64,000 bases of DNA. Origin: Stygiobacter sp043807765. Its GTDB lineage: Bacteria; Bacteroidota; Ignavibacteria; Ignavibacteriales; Melioribacteraceae. The translations under genes and the position numbers were made by a program. The stretch spans positions 1-64,000 of the forward strand of contig JAZDFQ010000062.1 of NCBI GenBank assembly GCA_043807765.1, in the 5' to 3' direction. The notes under the pieces were generated by a model, which was not told the DNA's origin, did not search any database, and was given only the letters and a program-made list of their open reading frames with translations. How positions within the stretch are numbered: position 1 is the first letter of the stretch; each line of letters begins with the position of its first letter. This document shows, piece after piece, positions 15,678 to 25,076 of the stretch.

Positions 15678-18157
15678 AGACTCAATTTTATTCCGCATAG
15701 AAAATTCCTTTCTGCTGCCGGGAAAAACTCGTTACCAATTCCGTAAGACGCATACAAGCTATCAAACAGATTATTAATCTGGAAGAATAATTTTACATTT
15801 TCAAAATATGGAGCCGCACCGAATTCAAACGAACCGAACGCGTTGAAAACAAAATATGGGTCAACAATATTATCGGTATAACCGGTAAGCGAAGGATATT
15901 GGTTTAGCAATGTCGGCAGTTCTTCGCCATAATTATCGGTATAGAATTTTCCTACATATCTGGCAGAAGTACCAAGAAGCACATTCTCATTCTTATATTG
16001 CAAAATTCCACTAAGTGTTGAACTTGGAAATCCGCTTATTGCATTTTCCGAAAGATCAATCAGCTTCTGGGTTTTTACTCCATTGACTCTAACACTTGTG
16101 TAGGTAAATCCTTCGCTTATATAATTTTTGCTTAAGGCACCGTTCAAAATCAGTTCCAGATTGTTTGCCAGCTTAGCGTTTAACGAAATTTCAAGCCCAT
16201 AGTGAACCGTTTGATCCATATTCCCGGTTATCGGCTGTCCAAAACGATCAAGCTGCCCTTTCTTTACAATCTCATCATTGAATAGCATATAGTACGCATT
16301 GGCTTGCAAAGAATAGCTTCCGGCGTTGTAGTAAGTACCTATTTCGATATTATTCATCGTCTCCGGCTTAACAAGAGGATTGCTGAAATCATAGCCGCCG
16401 CTTACCGTTCTTTCAAACTGCGGGACTTCCCCTCCGCTGGATTCTGCCGCATCGTAATAATTCTTTAATCTCGGTTCTCTGGCAACTCTCGCAAATGAAA
16501 AATAGACATTCCCTTTAGCATCATATTTATAGTTGATGCCGAATCTTGGATTTAAGAATAATCCGCTGACTTCTAAATCAGTATTTAAGTATTTCTCATT
16601 ATTCAATTTGTATTTATGATAAGCAAGTTGAGCTTCCGCCAGAATATTTATTTTTTCGCTTAAGGAATAGTTTTCGTTGGCGAAGAAACTAAGAATGTCC
16701 TTTCCTCCTTCATATTGATAATACCTAAAATCACTCGGGAATCCTTCCGGCAAGTTCTCCGCAAATTTTATACTTCCCCAGTGAACTGAATTATGAAAGC
16801 GTACTTCTCCGCCAAGAATTAATTCTCCGGAATTATGTTTGATACTTACCTTCGGAATCCAGCCCCATTGTTTGTTGTTTACCATTGCACGGATTAAAGC
16901 GTTACCCGGATTTGCTTTCGCAGCGAATCCAAACTCATTTGTCATTCTGAAATAGCTGGTGTCTGCCCAGGAAGCATCGTAATCAAAAAAGCCATTGCCT
17001 ATTACTAAAAACAACGCAGAGTTTATGGAAACATCTTGGTTTAATTTATATTCATTAAGTAATTCAAAGTGCGGCTGGGAAAAATTCTCAATCTCTTCGG
17101 CACGGCGCTGTGTTGCGTAACTGATTTTCCCTCCATCTGCTTCCCAATAAGAATAATTAGCTTTCCTAAGTTCTAAATCATCAACCGCAAATTTTGGCAG
17201 TCCGGTGTATGCTAAACCGTCTTCTACTAATCCTCCGTATACGTTAATTTGAGATGTAAGATTGTCGTCAAATTTGACTGCACTTATATGATATGATTTC
17301 AGATTCGACCAGCTGTAATCTCTGTATCCGCTGCTCTTTGTTTGAGAAATTTTTGCAGAGAAGGAATATTTATTCCGGATTAATCCGCTTGAAACGAAGA
17401 GAGAATTTTTAATTGTATTGTAGCTTCCCGCTGATGAACTTAGCTCAAATCTTGGTCTATCCGAAAATGCAGAAGTAATAATATTTACAGAACCTCCTAT
17501 TGCCGGATAGCCGATCATTCCCGCCCCGGCACCGCGCTGAACTTGTATCAAATCCGTGTTCTCAATTAAGTCGGGAAAATCCAGCCAGTAAACATTATGA
17601 TCTTCCGGATCGTTCTGAGGAATGCCATTAACCGAAACAGAAATCCTCCTTTGATCAAAACCGCGGATACTCATGTAATTGTATCCAATTCCATTTCCAT
17701 TCTCGGAATAAAATGTTACCGAAGGAAGATAGCTCAGTAATTCCGGCACATCCTGGTTGGAGTAGTTAGCGATGAACTCTTCCCTTTTTACTTTGGAAAA
17801 GCTTACCGGCGATTGTCCTTCCACACCGATAGTTCCTTTTACCAAAATTGTTTGACTGGAAATTAGTTTCGGAATGAGTGTTATCACTTTCTGCGATTGG
17901 ACGAGTAAGTCTTGTACGATTATTTTTTTAGTCTCAAACCCTACGTGTGTAACAACAATTAAATCGCTGTCGTCAATATTTCCGCTCAAGGTGAATAACC
18001 CGTTATAATCGGTTATACCGCTTATTGATTTTCCTTCGATGCTAACTGTTGCGTATTGAATGGGGTGATTGTCTGATGAGCTAAGAATCCTAGCTGAAAC
18101 GGATTGTTGTGCGGATAAACTTTCCACAAATAAGAATAGAATAATTAAGTATTTCAT
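15674..18157 (-). CDS. TonB-dependent outer-membrane receptor, predicted thiamine receptor
   Basis: An 827-residue precursor with a signal peptide (MKYLIILFLFVESLSAQ). Order: carboxypeptidase-regulatory-like beta domain (about 20-100, ISGITDYNGLFTLSG), plug (about 120-235, SIRGFDQRRISVSVNGIPQN then IQVQRGAGAGMIGYPAIGGS), then a 22-strand-type barrel ending IGNEFFPAAERNFLCGIKLSL with an aromatic-poor C-terminus. AAGGAGG lies 4 nt before the ATG. It directly follows a TPP riboswitch and terminator and heads the operon with thiamine pyrophosphokinase and the symporter, so thiamine (or a phosphate ester) is the expected ligand, taken up with TonB energy. The receptor stop overlaps the kinase start. 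Confidence 0.9.
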   Translation of the reverse strand: MKYLIILFLFVESLSAQQSVSARILSSSDNHPIQYATVSIEGKSISGITDYNGLFTLSGNIDDSDLIVVTHVGFETKKIIVQDLLVQSQKVITLIPKLISSQTILVKGTIGVEGQSPVSFSKVKREEFIANYSNQDVPELLSYLPSVTFYSENGNGIGYNYMSIRGFDQRRISVSVNGIPQNDPEDHNVYWLDFPDLIENTDLIQVQRGAGAGMIGYPAIGGSVNIITSAFSDRPRFELSSSAGSYNTIKNSLFVSSGLIRNKYSFSAKISQTKSSGYRDYSWSNLKSYHISAVKFDDNLTSQINVYGGLVEDGLAYTGLPKFAVDDLELRKANYSYWEADGGKISYATQRRAEEIENFSQPHFELLNEYKLNQDVSINSALFLVIGNGFFDYDASWADTSYFRMTNEFGFAAKANPGNALIRAMVNNKQWGWIPKVSIKHNSGELILGGEVRFHNSVHWGSIKFAENLPEGFPSDFRYYQYEGGKDILSFFANENYSLSEKINILAEAQLAYHKYKLNNEKYLNTDLEVSGLFLNPRFGINYKYDAKGNVYFSFARVAREPRLKNYYDAAESSGGEVPQFERTVSGGYDFSNPLVKPETMNNIEIGTYYNAGSYSLQANAYYMLFNDEIVKKGQLDRFGQPITGNMDQTVHYGLEISLNAKLANNLELILNGALSKNYISEGFTYTSVRVNGVKTQKLIDLSENAISGFPSSTLSGILQYKNENVLLGTSARYVGKFYTDNYGEELPTLLNQYPSLTGYTDNIVDPYFVFNAFGSFEFGAAPYFENVKLFFQINNLFDSLYASYGIGNEFFPAAERNFLCGIKLSL

Positions 18158-18174
18158 GATACCTCCTTAGAAAT

Positions 18175-18217
18175 AAAAAAGCCGTTCGAACTTGCCTTGC
18201 GGCATGTGAAAACGGCT
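18175..18217 (-). terminator. riboswitch expression platform (terminator hairpin)
   Basis: On the minus strand AGCCGTT (18217-18211) pairs with AACGGCT (18186-18180), with an inner TGCC/GGCA hairpin, and is followed by TTTTTTATTT. It lies between the TPP aptamer and the receptor ribosome site, as expected for transcriptional attenuation by TPP. Confidence 0.85.
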
Positions 18218-18231
18218 TACTTAATTATTCG

Positions 18232-18312
18232 GCCCGTCTTCCTACGCTGGCATTATCCAGTTCAGGTTCAAGGGTGTGATCTCAGCGCCTCGGAATTAGG
18301 AGGGCACCCCTA
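18232..18312 (-). promoter_or_regulatory. TPP riboswitch (THI element)
   Basis: On the minus strand the conserved aptamer blocks appear in order: GGGGTGCCCTCC, GGCGCTGAGATCACACCC, TTGAACCTGAACTGGATAAT and GCCAGCGTAGGAAGA. CTGAGA and the ACCCTTGAACCTGA segment are the universal TPP-binding cores. It precedes a terminator hairpin and the TonB receptor gene, so it represses the thiamine uptake operon when TPP is plentiful. Confidence 0.98.
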
Positions 18313-18340
18313 ACAGCTTCTTGGTTATTTAATGAACAAA

Positions 18341-21250
18341 TTAATTCTGAATTTTTATCTTCTGTCCAACTTTTACTTTTTCATCTTTCAGATTATTCCA
18401 TGCTAGCAAATCTGCCACACGTACTTTGTTATTCTTTGCAATAGTCCAGAGGTTTTCACCTTCGCGTACTTTGTGAATACTAAATGCGGAGTTTGTTTCC
18501 TTTACTTCTGAGCTCTTTGCAACTTTTACAGAAGTGTAGATCAATAATGCTTGACCTTCAAAAATTTTGCTATTCTTTAAGCTGTTCCAGTTCTTTAACT
18601 CATCAACACTTACGTTATTTTTAGCAGCAATAGATTCAAGATTCTCTCCTTGTTTTACTTTGTAGAGAGAAACTTTACTATTTGTTGTTACTTTTTGAAC
18701 AGAAACTTTTTCTTTAGAGGCACTGTTTTTCTCAACTGCAACACTTTTCTTTTCAATTTTAGGTTTGGTTTCTGCTTCTTTAGGAGCAGTAGAATCGGAA
18801 TAGATAACTAGTGATTTTCCGGCAATTAATTTATTGGAGCTAAGCGCATTCCAAGTTTTAATTTCATTAACGGAAACACCAAAATTTTCTGCTATCTCAC
18901 CGATAGAATCTCCCAACTTAATTGTATAGCGTGTTAAATTTCCATCTTTACGCGGGGCGTTATCGCCAATAGAACTAACTGTTTCTTTTCCATGAATTGC
19001 AAGAACTTGTCCTTTGTTAATTCTGTTTGATTCAAGACTATTCCATTTTCTTAGTTGGCTAACAGTAATGCCATATTTTTCAGCAATATTTCCAAGCGAA
19101 TCGCCATTTTTAACTTTGTACTTTGTGGTCTTTGCGTTTGATGTTGATGCTATTTGCTTTGAAGAAGCTGCGTCGCCGCTGTAAATCACTAATTTTCTAC
19201 CGCGTTGAATACTGTTGCTTTTTAGATTGTTCCACTCTTTCAATTGCGCAACTGTAACACCATATTTTGTAGCAATACCGGAAAGAGATTCACCCGATTT
19301 GATTCTATGTTCAACCGTAGCATCGCCGTTATTTACAAATAAAAGTTTGGACTTTTCACCTTCACTCAATTTATCAATTGACGCGAAGTAATCCACTTTT
19401 TCATTAGGAACGTAAATAGTTAATTCTTGGCCAACTCTTGGACGTGATGTATAAGGTAGGTTATTCCAGTTACGTATATCGGCAATTCTAACGCCGAATA
19501 AATCGGAAATGTTAACCAAATTATCTTTGCTCTTAACTGCATATTTGATTGCTGCCTTTCCTTCCGGAACTATGTACGCAATTGTATCCCCGGAAGTTGC
19601 ATTATCTAGATACAATTTAGCAAATTGTTCAGCGCTGGTAGCATCAGTTAAATGAAGTGTATAAGAAGGTTTGCTTCCTAATGAATTAAAGTCTTCTTCC
19701 ACAGCCGGTAATTCATCTGTGTTTACAACAAAATCATAATCGTTAACCTTGGATGTCGGAATCTTTAGCTCTTTACCGCTCGGCAATTTCTTTCTTGTCG
19801 AAACATTATTCATCTCTGCAAGTTGAGAAATACTAACATCATATTTTTTTGCTATTTGCGAAAGTTTTTCGCCCGGCTTAACTACGTGGGTAATGAACTG
19901 CACTTTTGCATCATCCGGAATATTCTGTACGTTTTCTGCAAAAGCTTCCATAGTTTTAGCTGGTATCTTAAGAGGATAACCACCGTCAAAACTTGAAGGA
20001 GTAGAATTCTGAGTCAATTCGGGATTCAATTCTTTTAATAATTCAAGACTAATTCCGGCACACTTTGCCAGAACGTTTAAGTCATACGCTTCGTTAATCG
20101 TGAAGGTTGAAAAATCATGCGGCTTCTGATACTGTATATCTGTAAAACCAAATTTCTCCGGCTGGCTGGCTATTAAGGTAACTGCTATATATTGCGGAAC
20201 GTAACTTCTGGTTTCTTTTGGAAGATATTTTCTTAGCGCCCAAAAACTCTTTATCGATTCATCGTTAAAATAACTTTGCATTTCTTTAGGTGCCGATGTA
20301 GTAATTCCAGCTCTTCTTGCGGCTTTTTTAACTCTACCCTCTCCGCTATTATATGCCGCTAATGCTAGATTCCAGTCTCCGAGAGACATATACAAATCTC
20401 TTAAATGACGAGCAGCAGCTCTTGTAGCTTTTTCCGGGTCACGGCGTTCATCAATATTGAAATTAACTTTTAAATCATAAAATTGCCCGGTTCCCTTTAT
20501 AAACTGCCACATTCCCACGGCTCTTGCCCAAGAACGGGCAAAAGGATTTAATCCGCTTTCAACCATACTTAAGAAAATTAACTGCTGAGGTACTTTTTCT
20601 TCTGCGAATATTTTAGCCATCATTGGAAAATACTTGCCGGATCTGGAGAGCCACAATTCCATATGCTTGCGGCCTCTTCCGGTAAAATATTCTACCCATC
20701 GCTCAACATGTGTGTTCACTTCCAACGGGAAGTCACCAACTCTTACTATAGTACTCTTTTCTACTTCCGTAGGTTCATTAACAACTGTTGTATCTTCATC
20801 AATTTCTGTGATTGTCTCTGAACCATTAACCTTGTTGTCCATCCATTCATTTAACGCACTTATCGAAACATCATCGGGCAATTCATCAAAACTAGCAACA
20901 TACTTTTGGTAATCTTCAACAATAGAGCCTTCTAACTCATCGAACGCTTCGTTATTTTCAATTTCCGGATAATAGCTTAGCTTATTTATAGTTGATAATG
21001 CTGATTCAAAATAATTTATTGACTCACTCTTAAAACCAAGCTTTTGCTGATAGAGAGCGTTCACATAGTCACGGCGTGCACTTTCCATCATCTGGTTAAT
21101 CATCGATTTACTTTCAACTGTTTTTACGGAATCCGGGATTACTATGGGGGTGAAACTTGTAGTTTGATTTGTCGATGATTTGAGTGTTGAGCATGCAGCT
21201 ATAATGAACACACTAATCACCATCATCGGTAAGATGAGCAGTTTCTTCAC
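18341..21250 (-). CDS. lytic transglycosylase lipoprotein with seven LysM domains (MltD-like)
   Basis: About 969 residues from GTG 21250, which has GGAG 6 nt upstream and begins VKKLLILPMM, a good lipoprotein leader; the frame extends 11 codons further to a TTG without a ribosome site. The lipobox is IIAAC with Cys near residue 19. The SLT catalytic domain is about residues 190-350: the catalytic Glu lies in LSMVESGLNPFARS, followed by AVGMWQFIKGTGQFY and LALAAYNSGEGRVKKA. Seven LysM repeats follow in the C-terminal half (first begins HVVKPGEKLSQIAKKY, last HKVREGENLWTIAKNN), more than the usual 2-3 of MltD. It cleaves peptidoglycan glycan strands in the periplasm. The frame closes just before the TPP riboswitch of the next unit. 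Confidence 0.92.
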   Translation of the reverse strand: MKKLLILPMMVISVFIIAACSTLKSSTNQTTSFTPIVIPDSVKTVESKSMINQMMESARRDYVNALYQQKLGFKSESINYFESALSTINKLSYYPEIENNEAFDELEGSIVEDYQKYVASFDELPDDVSISALNEWMDNKVNGSETITEIDEDTTVVNEPTEVEKSTIVRVGDFPLEVNTHVERWVEYFTGRGRKHMELWLSRSGKYFPMMAKIFAEEKVPQQLIFLSMVESGLNPFARSWARAVGMWQFIKGTGQFYDLKVNFNIDERRDPEKATRAAARHLRDLYMSLGDWNLALAAYNSGEGRVKKAARRAGITTSAPKEMQSYFNDESIKSFWALRKYLPKETRSYVPQYIAVTLIASQPEKFGFTDIQYQKPHDFSTFTINEAYDLNVLAKCAGISLELLKELNPELTQNSTPSSFDGGYPLKIPAKTMEAFAENVQNIPDDAKVQFITHVVKPGEKLSQIAKKYDVSISQLAEMNNVSTRKKLPSGKELKIPTSKVNDYDFVVNTDELPAVEEDFNSLGSKPSYTLHLTDATSAEQFAKLYLDNATSGDTIAYIVPEGKAAIKYAVKSKDNLVNISDLFGVRIADIRNWNNLPYTSRPRVGQELTIYVPNEKVDYFASIDKLSEGEKSKLLFVNNGDATVEHRIKSGESLSGIATKYGVTVAQLKEWNNLKSNSIQRGRKLVIYSGDAASSKQIASTSNAKTTKYKVKNGDSLGNIAEKYGITVSQLRKWNSLESNRINKGQVLAIHGKETVSSIGDNAPRKDGNLTRYTIKLGDSIGEIAENFGVSVNEIKTWNALSSNKLIAGKSLVIYSDSTAPKEAETKPKIEKKSVAVEKNSASKEKVSVQKVTTNSKVSLYKVKQGENLESIAAKNNVSVDELKNWNSLKNSKIFEGQALLIYTSVKVAKSSEVKETNSAFSIHKVREGENLWTIAKNNKVRVADLLAWNNLKDEKVKVGQKIKIQN

Positions 21251-21361
21251 ACACGACTCCGTTAGTTTGAATTTTGGTCGCAATTTAAGACCATACTAAA
21301 ATAATGTCAAGCTACTTCTTAGAATAAAGTGAATTAAGTTAGAAAATACAATAACTTAGAT

Positions 21362-22906
21362 TTAGAGCGGAATATTGCAATGTTTCTTTTTAGGGTTCAA
21401 ATCCACCTTAGTTTTTAACAGTTGGAAAGCTTGAATGATTTTCAGACGTGTTTCTCTTGGAATAATTACTTCATCAATAAAACCACGCTCTGCAGCTATA
21501 TATGGATTTGTAAATTTTTCAACGTAGAAAGATAAAACCTCATTCAGTTTAGAATCTCTATCTTCCGCTTGCGAGATTTCCTTCTTGAAAATTATCTCAA
21601 CAGCACCTTTTGGACCCATAACGGCAATTTCGGCGCTTGGCCAAGCGTAGTTGAAATCGCCACGAATATGTTTCGAGTTCATTACATCGTAAGCGCCGCC
21701 GTAAGCTTTTCTTACAATTACTGTAACTTTTGGAACCGTAGCCTCGCAGAAAGCAAATAGTAATTTAGCTCCGTGACGAATTATCCCATTCCATTCTTGT
21801 TCAGTGCCCGGTAAGAATCCCGGAACATCTTCAAGTACCAGTAAAGGAATATTAAACGCATCGCAGAAGCGAACAAATCTTGCACCTTTTACAGAAGCAT
21901 TAATATCTAAAACACCAGCTAAAACAGCCGGTTGATTCGCAACTATTCCGACGGAAACTCCTCCTACTCTGCCAAATCCTACAATAATATTTTGAGCATA
22001 ATTGGGCTGGACTTCCAGAAAATCGCTTTCATCAAGTAACAATCCTATTACATCATGCATATTATATGGCTTATTAGGTGTATCCGGAATTACTGTGTCG
22101 AGTTTTTCATTTATAAGATTTGCGTCAAAATCAAATTTCGTTTCCGGCGCACTGTCTTTCCAATTCAACGGAATAAATCCAACAAGTTTTCTAATATTTT
22201 CAAGTATTTCAACTTCGCTGTCAAACACGAAATGAGCTACACCGCTTTTGGTTGCATGAGTTTCAGCACCGCCTAAATCTTCAAAACTAACCTCTTCATG
22301 AGTTACTGTCTTTACTACATTAGGACCGGTAACAAACATGTGGCTTGTATGGTTTACCATGAAAACAAAATCTGTTATTGCCGGTGAATAAACAGCTCCA
22401 CCCGCACAAGGACCAAGTATTGCAGAGATTTGAGGAACAACACCGGAAGCAAGTGTGTTACGAAGGAAAATATCAGCATAGCCGCCTAAACTGTTAACGC
22501 CCTCTTGAATTCTCGCGCCGCCGGAATCGTTAAGTCCAATAATTGGAATGCCGAGTTTCATCGCCATGTCCATAATCTTGCAGATTTTTTCGGCATTGGT
22601 TTCGGATAACGATCCGCCAAATACAGTAAAATCTTGACTAAAAAGTGCTACTTGCCTTCCATTTATTTTTGCAAATCCGGTGACGACTCCATCACCCGAG
22701 ACTTTTTGTTTTTCCAATCCAAAATCCGTACTGCGATGCTTAACAAACATATCAACTTCCGAAAAGCTTCCTTCATCAACAAGAAGTTGAATTCGTTCAC
22801 GTGCAGTAAGTTTTCCTTTCTCATGCTGAATGCGAATTTTATCTTCCCCGCCGCCTACCTTAGATTCTTCGCGAAGCTTTTCAAGTTGTTCTATTTTGTT
22901 TTTCAT
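21362..22906 (-). CDS. acyl-CoA carboxylase carboxyltransferase subunit (propionyl/methylmalonyl-CoA type)
   Basis: A 514-residue carboxyltransferase with two crotonase-like halves. Features: GKLTARERIQLLVDEGSFSE at the N-terminus, LNDSGGARIQEGVNSLGGYA (acyl-CoA oxyanion loop of the first half), GPCAGGAVYSPAITDF, and in the second half VPGFLPGTEQEWNGIIRHGA and RKAYGGAYDVMNSK. It is the PccB/MmdA group, which transfers CO2 from carboxybiotin to propionyl-CoA or to another acceptor. No biotin carboxylase or biotin carrier gene is in the window, so it is unclear whether the complex is an ATP-driven carboxylase or a decarboxylase. The ABC ATPase gene ends 1 bp before its ATG, suggesting co-transcription. 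Confidence 0.93.
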   Translation of the reverse strand: MKNKIEQLEKLREESKVGGGEDKIRIQHEKGKLTARERIQLLVDEGSFSEVDMFVKHRSTDFGLEKQKVSGDGVVTGFAKINGRQVALFSQDFTVFGGSLSETNAEKICKIMDMAMKLGIPIIGLNDSGGARIQEGVNSLGGYADIFLRNTLASGVVPQISAILGPCAGGAVYSPAITDFVFMVNHTSHMFVTGPNVVKTVTHEEVSFEDLGGAETHATKSGVAHFVFDSEVEILENIRKLVGFIPLNWKDSAPETKFDFDANLINEKLDTVIPDTPNKPYNMHDVIGLLLDESDFLEVQPNYAQNIIVGFGRVGGVSVGIVANQPAVLAGVLDINASVKGARFVRFCDAFNIPLLVLEDVPGFLPGTEQEWNGIIRHGAKLLFAFCEATVPKVTVIVRKAYGGAYDVMNSKHIRGDFNYAWPSAEIAVMGPKGAVEIIFKKEISQAEDRDSKLNEVLSFYVEKFTNPYIAAERGFIDEVIIPRETRLKIIQAFQLLKTKVDLNPKKKHCNIPL

Positions 22907-22907
22907 C

Positions 22908-23642
22908 TTAAAGCGAAATTGTGAAAGATTGTTGTGTTGTTAAGCTGCGAACTTGGTTTTCTATTTTCCCCAAATTCTCTGTAAACTCTGCGGTGTTTAG
23001 CCTATTAGCAATATTAGATTCAGCATAACTACAATTAACTTTCGGAAGTGAACCGGAAATGCCCTTCTTCATCAATAAAACTGAATGTGAAATCAGTACA
23101 GCCTCACTCAAATTTGAAGTAGCGAGAAGAATTGTTGTTTTTGCTTCTTTGTTGATATCAACAATTAACTGTAGCATTTCCATTTTTGTTCTTAGGTCCA
23201 TTTTGCTAAATGGTTCATCAATTAAGATGATTTTTTTACCGGAAGCAATAGCCCTCGCTAAAGCAATTCTAAATCGGAAGCCCAAACTTTTATTGTTTGG
23301 ATAATGACTTTCATATCCTTCTAAACCAACTTGGTGAACAATTTTTTTCTGTGCAGCTTCATCCAGCTTTTCATTCGCAAATAAGATGCTCTCGGATGCA
23401 TTCATCCATGGGAAACTTGATGGCTCGCTCGGAATCAAGCAAGCGTTCGCCTCAAATAAGCTTTGCGAATCGGATAATTCCAATCCGCATAGAATCTTAA
23501 ACAATGTACTTTTACCGGAACCGGAAGAAGCCAGCAAACTTGTTATTTCTCCTTCGTTCACAGAAAAGGAAATATCATCCAGCAATTTGGATTTAGCGCC
23601 ATTGCTGTAAACAATTGTCTTGCTTATGTTTTCAAATTTCAT
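22908..23642 (-). CDS. ABC transporter ATP-binding protein, divergent
   Basis: A 244-residue ATPase of the nitrate/sulfonate/taurine (SsuB/TauB) type by context. Walker A is SSGSGKST (about 38-45), Walker B is KKIILIDEPFSKMD, and there is a weak H-loop (TTILLATSNLSEAV). The signature motif is clearly degenerate: where LSGGQ-QRVALARA is expected the sequence reads NKSLGFRFRIALARAIA, lacking the SGGQ core. Either ATP hydrolysis is altered or the motif has drifted in this lineage. It lies 2 bp from the permease gene upstream and 1 bp from the carboxyltransferase gene downstream. No substrate-binding protein gene is adjacent. Confidence 0.82.
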   Translation of the reverse strand: MKFENISKTIVYSNGAKSKLLDDISFSVNEGEITSLLASSGSGKSTLFKILCGLELSDSQSLFEANACLIPSEPSSFPWMNASESILFANEKLDEAAQKKIVHQVGLEGYESHYPNNKSLGFRFRIALARAIASGKKIILIDEPFSKMDLRTKMEMLQLIVDINKEAKTTILLATSNLSEAVLISHSVLLMKKGISGSLPKVNCSYAESNIANRLNTAEFTENLGKIENQVRSLTTQQSFTISL

Positions 23643-23644
23643 TT

Positions 23645-24382
23645 CTACGATTCCCAGAAAGCTATTTTCTTTTTAATAAACTTGATTACTAATGTACCCA
23701 ACCAAATTAACAGCGATAGAATTATTGCGATCACTATGATTGCACCAAAATCTTTGTAGAGAAGCGCCAAACGCAAGATTGTTCCAATCCCAAAAGACAC
23801 GGAAACAAATTCGAAAGAAAGAATTATTAGCCACAGAATGCGTTGAAAACGTTCTGCCAAGTTCAGTAAGCCCGGTAAGGATGAATTCCAATATACTTCG
23901 GAGTATAACTTGGAAGGATTAAGATTCTTTGCGACTTGTATATATTCTAACTTTGTTTGGAATATTTCTTTTGCTAGGACGCGAGTTAGACTGATCATTG
24001 TAATCAGAAAAATAAAAATTACCTTTGCCGGTTCAGATCCGTCAAACCAAAATGCAGTTAGAACAATAAGAATGAAAACCGGAATAGTTTTAAATAGCTG
24101 AAGCAGCTCAAAAATAACTTTTTGTTCCAGAAGCAGTTTAATAATTATTCTTCTAAATGACCAAAGCAGCAGTAGGCTAAATCCAATCGCAAAGTATACT
24201 GTTCCAACAGTAATCATTATTCCGGCTAGTAATCCGTAATCTTGCCAAACGTGCAGAAAGGATTCAAAAAGGATTGTCGGTTTTGGCAGCACCTTGTTCA
24301 TCGGAAGGATAAATTCAAAAAGCATTACATAAACGAATACAAGCACGCCAAGAAGCTTTAGTTTGTTTTTGTAGCTGTTCAT
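23645..24382 (-). CDS. ABC transporter permease (SsuC/TauC-like)
   Basis: A 245-residue inner-membrane protein with about 6 helices. The N-terminal KVLPKPTILFESFLHVWQD matches the LPSP-x-hydrophobic start of NitT/TauT permeases, and the coupling loop EYIQVAKNLNPSKLYSEVYW corresponds to the EAA motif, though its usual glycine is replaced. It pairs with the divergent ATPase 2 bp downstream. Without a binding protein the substrate cannot be inferred; in this family it would be a small organic or sulfur-containing anion, a thiamine precursor, or similar. Confidence 0.8.
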   Translation of the reverse strand: MNSYKNKLKLLGVLVFVYVMLFEFILPMNKVLPKPTILFESFLHVWQDYGLLAGIMITVGTVYFAIGFSLLLLWSFRRIIIKLLLEQKVIFELLQLFKTIPVFILIVLTAFWFDGSEPAKVIFIFLITMISLTRVLAKEIFQTKLEYIQVAKNLNPSKLYSEVYWNSSLPGLLNLAERFQRILWLIILSFEFVSVSFGIGTILRLALLYKDFGAIIVIAIILSLLIWLGTLVIKFIKKKIAFWES

Positions 24383-24431
24383 TCTCTTACCATAATTTTC
24401 GTTAACAATATATTACTTGCTATATGGTAAA

Positions 24432-25076
24432 TCAATTAACTAGAAAAGGATTCCTCGTGCGCTCGTGTCCAATTGTCGTTGAGGATTCATGTCCCGGATA
24501 AACTTTAACATCATCGGGCAAAACAAGCAGTTTTGTTTTTATTGATTTGATCAGCGTTTCATAATTACCGCGCCACAAATCTGTTCTGCCAATACTTTCT
24601 TTGAAAAGAACATCGCCGGAAAACAACACTTTCTCATTTTCAAAATACAAAGAAACTTCTCCCGGAGTATGTCCCGGTGTACTTAAAAATGTTCCTTCAA
24701 TTTCTCCAAGAAATAATTTAGTCGATTCATCTATGTATAAATCCGCTTTGGGTGATGACTCCAATGTAACACCAAATTTCTCGGCTTCCTTAATCATCAA
24801 ATCGAACAAAAACTCATCTTCTTGTGGAATTAACAACTCAGCGCCAAATTCTTTTTTGATATATGCATTGCCTAGTATATGATCTATGTGACAGTGTGTG
24901 TTTACACAATACTTTAATTGTAGTGAATTCTTGTTTACGAAAGACTTAAACGCAGTCTTTTCATCTTCATCATACATGCCGGGATCAATAACAGCGGCAA
25001 CCTTTGTTGCTTCGTCACAAATCAGAAAAGTGTTCTCGTGAAATAAATTAAAAACAAAGCGTTGAATTTTTAGCAT
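24432..25076 (-). CDS. MBL-fold metallohydrolase (glyoxalase II-like)
   Basis: A 214-residue cytoplasmic hydrolase. Metal ligands: THCHIDHILGN (HxHxDH, about residues 60-65), a third His in STPGHTPGEVSLYF, Asp in LFSGDVLFKESIGRTDL, and a final His in VYPGHESSTTIGHE. This is the compact YcbL/GloB-like arrangement with two metals and without the C-terminal glyoxalase II helical domain. It hydrolyses thioesters or similar compounds; exact substrate unknown. Its ATG directly abuts the aroC stop, so it is probably co-transcribed with aroC. Confidence 0.9.
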   Translation of the reverse strand: MLKIQRFVFNLFHENTFLICDEATKVAAVIDPGMYDEDEKTAFKSFVNKNSLQLKYCVNTHCHIDHILGNAYIKKEFGAELLIPQEDEFLFDLMIKEAEKFGVTLESSPKADLYIDESTKLFLGEIEGTFLSTPGHTPGEVSLYFENEKVLFSGDVLFKESIGRTDLWRGNYETLIKSIKTKLLVLPDDVKVYPGHESSTTIGHERTRNPFLVN

